Source of the DNA: Lutjanus erythropterus
Taxonomy: Eukaryota > Chordata > Actinopteri > Lutjaniformes > Lutjanidae
Assembly: GCA_020091685.1 (NCBI GenBank)
Contig: CM034600.1
Span: 13,910,938 to 13,974,937, forward strand
DNA length: 64,000 nucleotides
Direction of reading: 5' to 3'
In this document: in pieces, positions 57,721 to 64,000 of the stretch
Layout: each line of letters opens with the position of its first letter
How positions within the stretch are numbered: the stretch's first letter is position 1
Notes under the pieces: generated by a model
What the model saw: only the letters and a program-made list of their open reading frames with translations
Databases searched by the model: none
Told to the model about the DNA's origin: nothing
Translations under genes and position numbers: made by a program

Positions 57721-58844
57721 TACTGGAGATTAAGGACCTGACAGAGGTGAGGGAGATGCATGATGCCATGGCTGGATTGTATCTGTCACGTTGAACCTTG
57801 GCGACACGAGAGTGCCCGCCAGATGTCTTAGCCTATCACTAAGTCAATAACAGGGTAAACAGAAGAGCAAGCATACTTTTTGCCTCTTTCCACACATCAC
57901 TGGATGAATGATACTGATATGGAAAATCACCCCACAAAAACTAAACAGAAAAAGAATGAGGGACAGAGGAAAAGAAGTTTGCCTGGCAACAAAGTCATCC
58001 CAAGGTCCACTGCTGCAAAGAGACAAATATGGCTGCAGGGCTGACGCAGCATCTATGATACATGTTTTTGTGTGTGAAAGCATTTGCGTTGACCTTGTCC
58101 AAAAGGTGTACATCACAGCACATCCTTACAATCAAAATTCACAATATGTCCTTCATATATCACCTTTAATATACGATACCCTGAAGGTATTGTGCTGTCT
58201 AACATTTACATTCTATAGACAGACAACAGCAGACCTCCCAACATAAGTAATAACAAGTTTAGCTGCGAATATATCAGCCAAAACTGACAAGCAAGCGGCT
58301 CCATCTTCTCACAGTGGGTGAGATTGTGTTGCCACACCTGATGTGCATTGACCTGAGCAAGAACATCGTGAGATAGCAAACACTCAAGCTGGAGAAACAA
58401 AAGATAGTGAGAAAAGACAAAGCTAACAGGTGCTAGAGAAGTTTCAAAAGCAATGATTAAGAGGTGCAAGGACACACCCAGTGGTCACTGGGTACGCAGT
58501 GAGAATCAACACTATTAATATCGCTTCAAAAGGGCTTGGCCATATCAGTTTTTGTTTGCTTCACAAATGTTATGAATACAGACATTAATGTGAGATTTGA
58601 TTCTCTATTGTTTTTCTAATGACTTTAAAAGTCTAAAATACAGTAGCAAAACACAGCCAATCTCACTAATGGCTAAAACTATAAACCAGCACAAAAATGA
58701 CAATTAGGCTACAACAAACAAAAAGTAACATTTGCATTTTAGAACATAAAATAGCCCAGCACTTGGCAACATGGGAAATGTGGGCCATCACTACAATAGT
58801 TTAGTTTAAAGCCTCGTTTTGATCCACTCCCGTTTGCCCTATTA
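57721..58844. other. No gene seen
   Basis: Unique-looking sequence; frames at 57844-58475 overlap in opposite directions. Ends directly at the target site of the next element. Confidence 0.5.
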
Positions 58845-59358
58845 AGGCTCATTTATGCTAAACTTTAGCTACACATACGCATATGGATGGAGCCGTCTGT
58901 CCATACTCTGTCTTCATTTTGTCCACATTTTCTGAAAGCTTGAAAGCGTGTAACAGTGCAGCCAATAGCTCAGGCAAGACACGCCCAAGGGCCTTTAAAA
59001 ATCCTTAAGTGGAAATGACATTTGTCGTCAGTTAGTTGGTGGAAAGAATCCCCTGTTCACATGTTGTGGTGTATTTAATGGTCGTACAGACCACCACCAT
59101 CTGTAACGCTTCCTTTGCTTTTGCCTCTTTCACAAGACATACGTTACTACAACTTCCTCCAGTGTTGCCACGTTTGTTGATGTTAGAAACTTTTGACCCT
59201 TCTTGGTGGTAACTTTTAACTTTGAGCGGCGCCCTCTAGTGGATGTATTGCTTAAAATCCATGCCAGTGTGACGGACACATGGAAGAATGTGGTCAGTGA
59301 CGGTTATACCATCTGTCACAGACACATCTATTTTCACACAGGGGGCATAAATGAGGCT
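58845..59358. mobile_element. PIF/Harbinger-like MITE with TTA target duplication
   Basis: The left terminal repeat AGGCTCATTTATGC (58845) and the right GCATAAATGAGGCT (59345-59358) are inverse complements at 13 of 14 positions. They are flanked by identical TTA trinucleotides at 58842-58844 and 59359-59361, the target duplication typical of the PIF/Harbinger superfamily. The 514-base interior contains GCGCCCTCTAGTGG but no transposase. The intact ends suggest a comparatively recent insertion. Confidence 0.85.
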
Positions 59359-59361
59359 TTA

Positions 59362-60637
59362 GGCTCTCAACATAAACCACTATATTTTCATAATTACATA
59401 AACACATTTCATAAATGTTAAATTCATGGTTTGTTGTGTTCTTTATCACAAATGTATGCTTGTGTCCCAGGGGAGGCACCAAATTTCCCTTCCAAATTTC
59501 TCTGGGTTTCAAGCTAAAAAGGTTTGGAAACCCTTGTTCTAAAGATAAAGGTCAAAATCGTTACTGTAGGAAGGATTCAATGTCGCTCAGAGATCCTGAA
59601 GCTGTAAACTTGCAGTTTGTTCTATCAACATGCACCGCTTCCTCCACAAATGTGTTGCACTCTCTCCTGCCATCTGAACACCCAGGGGAGTGAGTTAGAT
59701 CAGTGAGTCCATTCAATGCCAGTCAGTGAAGAGCACAATACCCCCAGCTATTGTATGGTGACATGACTCTATCAATAGGCAAGTCAGGTCAATCTACCGG
59801 CCAGATAATAGCAGCAGTCACTCTGACAGTAGATCCCCACAGTGGACTCTCTGAGGGCCTTGCCTCACTCTGCTTGCTCAGGCCTTCCTATCCTGAGGGG
59901 CTGGCAGCCCTACACACACACAACCAGGGAGACACACACACATACGGTAGACCTGGGGCCCTGGCGTTCTATCATGTTGTGCTAAAGGGGGAGCATAATG
60001 GTTTTTAAATGGATGACTCGGTGCTGGCCCAGAGAGGGAGTCTGAGACAGAAGAGAATGGCCATGGCCTGCAGCGAAGCAGCTCTTAGATTGAGCTGTCC
60101 GTCTCGCTGAAATGAGTCTGAGTTAACACCTCTTCTAGTCCCCGGTGCCCCAGGACAGACAATAGTAGGCTTCCTCCCTGCTTTCCTCTTTCTTCTTTCT
60201 CTCATTCCTACTCTTTCACTCCCACTTTCTATTACTCTCAACCAATCTACACTTCCACGAAGAGATCCAGAAAGCACTACAGAGCCTGCGCCATGTGATT
60301 GTTAGAGCTGTTTGGCTTCATTGGTAGACCGCGGTGCTCCCAAAGCCGACATAATGAGTTATTGCCAGTCTTAGTAAAAAATCCACAAAAATGCAGTCAA
60401 TGTAGTTAAACTGTTTTGGACTCGAGTATACTTCTGCAGATGGCATATATCATCATTGATGAGTAAAAACCTTGTAACTGCAATTTTGGTGATTTCATGT
60501 TTTAAAGGATTACAGGGCTGTATGTGCAGCATTTTTGACAATTCAATCAACTTAAAATGAGGTGGTTTTCAAGAAAAAAACAAAAACAAGGCTGTTTAAC
60601 TACAGTATACAGCAAGGCTGTACTGCAAACTGTGTGC
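59362..60637. other. No gene seen
   Basis: AAAAGGTTTGGAAACCCTTG at 59517 resembles a repeat end known from fish but is isolated. A short CACACA run lies at 59913-59942 and a CT-rich stretch at 60175-60240. No gene recognised. Confidence 0.5.
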
Positions 60638-61655
60638 AACACTTTAGAGTAAGACTACCCTGATAAACAGGGATTTTTAAATGCTTTATTTAGGAGCTTT
60701 ATTTTAAAGTGTGAAATGGTGCATGCTGAAAATGTCAAGGTAAATAATACTGCCAAACCTTGGTGTATGAATCTGGTAATTTGATGTGACTTTGATATGT
60801 TAAAAGAAACTTTTTGACTATTAACATATGCTGACGGTGGATAAATGTGAATAACTTATTGAAAGGACAACTTCAGCTGTCAGCTTCATTAGGAAGGACA
60901 TTCACCATAAAATCCAAAATCTAAAAATACATATTTTTCCCATGGCCTGTGCTATTTATTCATCCAGATTGTTTTGGTTTGAGTTACTAAGTTTTGGAGA
61001 TACTGGCCTTAAAAGTGTTGGCCTTCTCTGGAACTGACAATAGTCACTCGGCCTGCAGGGCTCAAAGAGCCAAAAAATATATTTGAAAAATTATGATCTG
61101 GTTACTCAAGATAATATAGAGGCCTTGTTGTGTTTGATGTAGAACTACTTTCTTTCTTCAGTAAAATCTACTGGAAATTCTTTTTGTCTATTAAATTGTG
61201 GTTTAAAATTTGTCAATCTTTTTTTCTTTTTTGTTGTTTTTCTCTTATTTTTTTATTTTTTTCTTTTCTTTTATTTTTTTTTTGGTGATTTGAGCACCAC
61301 AAGCAGAGTTCCATTTAGTCCCATTATATTGGAGAGAAGGCCATTATCTCTACAGTCGATATCTCCAAAACTCACACTGACAAAGAATCTTGAAATATCT
61401 GAGGAAGCTGACAGGTATAAATGCTGCTGACGGACAAGACAAAGTAAACTAAGTAAGCAATGAGATCTGAAGCTCAACAGCACAGATAAATGTGGGTTCA
61501 TTATTTGGTAGGCAACAGGTTACTGTTGCCCTTGTTATCTAATGTGTTGTAACAGCTTATTAATAAATTATAAAGTGTTCACAACCTAAAAAAATAACCA
61601 AATTATAACCAATTTATAAATCACTTGTTAAGGTAGTCTTGCGTTAAGTGCTACC
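60638..61655. mobile_element. TIR element with AAGACTACC ends, interrupted by a foldback element
   Basis: The left end AACACTTTAGAGTAAGACTACC (60639 onward) is matched by the right end, which on the other strand reads GGTAGCACTTAACGCAAGACTACC (61631-61655). CACTT and AAGACTACC are exact in both. The right subterminal region (TTATAAATCACTTGTTAAGG) is AT-rich. Most of the interior, about 60866-61400, belongs to a different repeat family, indicating nesting. No open frame of note. Confidence 0.65.
60866..61400. mobile_element. Foldback MITE nested in the preceding element
   Basis: An inner arm GTTTTGGAGATACTGG...GTGTTGGCCTTCTCTGG (60990-61032) recurs inverted as GGAGAGAAGGCCATTATCTC...GATATCTCCAAAACTC (61332-61373), so the element can fold back on itself. 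The loop contains a 68-base T-rich tract (about 61217-61284). The outer part AAAATACATATTTTTCCC is shared, inverted, with 38558-38575. Non-coding. Confidence 0.7.
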
Positions 61656-63290
61656 ACAATTTATTATAAAGTGGAAGCACAGTTAAACTAATCACTCTGA
61701 TAACTACATTCAGCACTTAATCCAATCATGTCTTCACTACCAAGAAGATTTAAGCTATAATGTGTGAAGCCTTGGTTCGATATGATCACATTTACACCAC
61801 AGAGATCTGACATGACTTCATTTATTATCTCTCATAACACATCCCCATTTTGGCAGGGGACTGGTGTAACACACACATATTCACAGAATTTCCATGGAGA
61901 GTATTTAGACTCCTCCAGCATTTCTGACGCTGTGAGAAATATGTTTTTTACATCTTATTTTCTTACTCTATCCATCCCTATTAATCCTTATTTCTCTCTC
62001 GTCCTTTTTAACATCTTTCTTCACTCGCCTGTCTATTTGTCTAAGACCAGCGGCAGTAGATGAGTAGAGGGGTAGATGGTGCATAGGGGGAGGAAGGGGG
62101 TGTATTGGACTCCTCAGGGAGTCTGTTGATGACTATCAACAGGCTGACTGTTATGACTATCTGTGATAAGAGTCTGGGAGAGGAGAGCCCCCGAAGGCTT
62201 CCAGCCCCAAACCAGACAGGATATCTTGAAAAAATAATACAGCGTAAGTCAGAGTGAGTCCTCCAATGACCAATGGGGAGGAGGACAAGAAGACGGATCA
62301 ATTGTGGCCTTTTGACAAGTTAGGAGGCCAAAGATTTTAGCTTGAGGAGAAACAAAGCTGACCTCAGGCTGACAGCAACATGCAAATGAAGAACTGTATC
62401 ATACCTTAGCAGGTGGTTTATTAAACTTCATCTTAGCTTCAAAGTACCTCTTTAAGGCATGTTATTCAGGAGTACAAAAGAAAAAAAAAACCCAAAAAAT
62501 CAATGTATGGGCTCATAAAAACATAATGCCTGTCAATCATTACGTATGACCCACTATACATGTGTGTAAGTGTCTGCATCTGCAGAGATGCCCTCTGCCT
62601 GTATTTTCTCATTTTCTAATTATTTCACTATTTTCAGGATGCTTTACCAACCCAAAGCATAGGAGTATTTTCCAGTGCATTTACAAACAGAAACAAACAA
62701 GTCCTGCATATTCTACCTTTAAAGTGGTCAAAACACCAGACATCTTAAAGTGCAACAACATGCTGATTCTCTCCCTTTTCAGGGAGGTGTGTGTGTCTAT
62801 GCCAGGACATTTCTATGAGCACATGTGTGAATGTATCTCTTTAGAGCTGAACGTGGCCTTTTTTCCTACAAGCCAGAGAGCTAAAGCGTATCTGATGAAT
62901 ATGCATTAGTCCGGTGTCTGGGGAGAAAAAAGGAAGGAGGAGGGAAACTGAGAGAAAACATGAGAGCTACGGGGAGAGTGTAGCTTTTGGAGAGGTGCCC
63001 TTTGCACCCCGAATGGCTAGCCATAATATGAACTTTAAAAAGGAAAATGTTCAGCATGGCACACTGCCACATAGCGTGTGCCTGTGTGTGCTCAGATCGT
63101 CTTCTCCTACAACTGTTCAGAAGAAAACGGGGTGAAAAAAGAAGCGAAGGCTTTGGTGGAAACCACCAGGAGTTCATCAGGCTGAAGCAATCAAGGGGAC
63201 ACTTTCCATGAAAATCTTGTCAGTGAGGGATTTATGGACAATATTTTAAGGCAACAAGTTTGTCACTATATTTGCAATTAATGTAAGCTA
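61656..63290. other. No gene seen; weak enhancer-like stretch at 62040-62430
   Basis: Sequence 62040-62430 is repeat-free and GC-balanced but has no outstanding motif. A poly-A run lies at 62481-62494. Ends at the TA target site of the next element. Confidence 0.5.
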
Positions 63291-63897
63291 CACTGTAAAA
63301 TCTTAAAAAAGTTGTCCAGGTTGCATTAATATTTTAAGTTTACTGAATTTGAAAAGACAAGTTTTGTAATTCACCACAAACAAACTTTCCTAGTCAAATA
63401 AACTTGATGTTATTTCAGTTGTACTTGAGAATACATGTTCAATAAGCTTAAGATATTAAGTTGAACCAACAGCTCTTCAGTCACACTGATAAATATTTTT
63501 AACATTTAACATTCAATATAATTTATTAAATTGTAAGTTTAAGTATATAGGGACTGAATTCAATGATAACCTTCATCATGCTTTGCATTTTTCATGTTTT
63601 CTTCCCACTATAAAACAGAAGGGTCTCTGGAGAGTTTTAGTTCACAAATACTGGATGCTGCTAATACGCTGATCATGATTTTTTAAAACTTCATTTAATG
63701 AGCTGGTTGAACTCTACACTGTTCATTAATTCAACATGTCATTTCAAGTCAAAATAAGTGTTAAAAAAAAACTCATCAGTTCTGAAAATAAATACTAGAT
63801 ATTTTTAAGTTGAATTAACTTGAATAAATAAAATGATATTTATATTAATCTAGGAAAGATTAGTTGATTCCACAAAATTCCTGTTTTTTTTACAGTG
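63291..63897. mobile_element. Tc1/mariner-like MITE with TA target duplication
   Basis: The element begins CACTGTAAAA and ends TTTTACAGTG, perfect 10-base terminal inverted repeats, flanked on each side by TA (63289-63290 and 63898-63899), the signature of the Tc1/mariner superfamily. Length is 607 bases with AT-rich, non-coding interior. A decayed relative is at 35669-36092. The intact ends make this one of the best-preserved elements in the window. Confidence 0.88.
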
Positions 63898-64000
63898 TAA
63901 AGAACAAATTCTCCCGGGTCTACAAGAAACTTTATCATCTTATCTCATCAATTTATGTCTCCCAACATGCAACATTCAATATAAATTGTTTGCTTAAAAT
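63898..64000. other. No gene seen; window edge
   Basis: Short AT-rich sequence following the transposon. Confidence 0.6.

Noticed and set aside
1..64000. tRNA, rRNA, known microRNA and CRISPR features
   Set aside because: No tRNA B-box with matching A-box, no rRNA words, no seed-plus-arm match to microRNAs that I can recall, and no regularly spaced direct repeats were found by eye. A covariance-model search would be decisive.

Overview
This window looks like non-coding vertebrate DNA, most likely from a teleost fish of percomorph type. Three things point that way. There are many long GT/CA, TTA, ATCT, GGA and CAT microsatellites. There are no bacterial gene signals: the longest open frame is about 150 codons and none resembles a protein family. 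Several interspersed repeats match families that I recall as abundant in teleost genomes, including a 3' LINE tail ending in an 'attached to ATATAAATAAAA' pattern, a CAGTGTGTAGGATTTA terminal-repeat family and a family rich in nested TTAAT/ATTAA. The family identities are from memory; the species and the locus cannot be named from the sequence alone.

Layout. 0-9 kb: microsatellites, one end of a terminal-repeat element, two enhancer-like blocks (0.84-1.64 kb), a homeodomain-site-rich block (2.51-2.80 kb), a hAT-like element (2.89-3.93 kb) and a small MITE (6.68-6.88 kb). 9-18 kb: repeat relics at 11.9, 14.3 and 17.4-18.0 kb, dense microsatellites, and enhancer-like blocks at 12.5, 15.7 and 16.1-16.4 kb, the last with two octamer sites. 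18-35 kb: the most repeat-poor part, with blocks at 22.5, 23.1-23.9, 24.6, 25.5-26.1, 26.3, 29.0 and 33.4 kb that have the texture of conserved non-coding elements. 35-43 kb: two DNA-element relics and the largest microsatellites. 43-57 kb: a run of possible plus-strand exons, more enhancer-like blocks, a LINE tail at 52.1 kb and further MITEs. 57-64 kb: one more enhancer-like block, then MITEs with clean terminal repeats and target duplications (PIF/Harbinger-like at 58.8 kb, Tc1/mariner-like at 63.3 kb) and a nested foldback element at 60.6-61.7 kb.

No protein-coding gene can be named. Eight short splice-flanked open segments are given as low-confidence candidate exons. Three on the plus strand (47.8, 53.4, 57.0 kb) are mutually phase-compatible and end in a stop codon; two on the minus strand (33.8 and 18.5 kb) are also phase-compatible. 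Open segments this short arise by chance, so these are hypotheses. The best overall reading is a regulatory gene desert or a very large intron of a gene beside a developmental regulator, spaced out by DNA-transposon debris.
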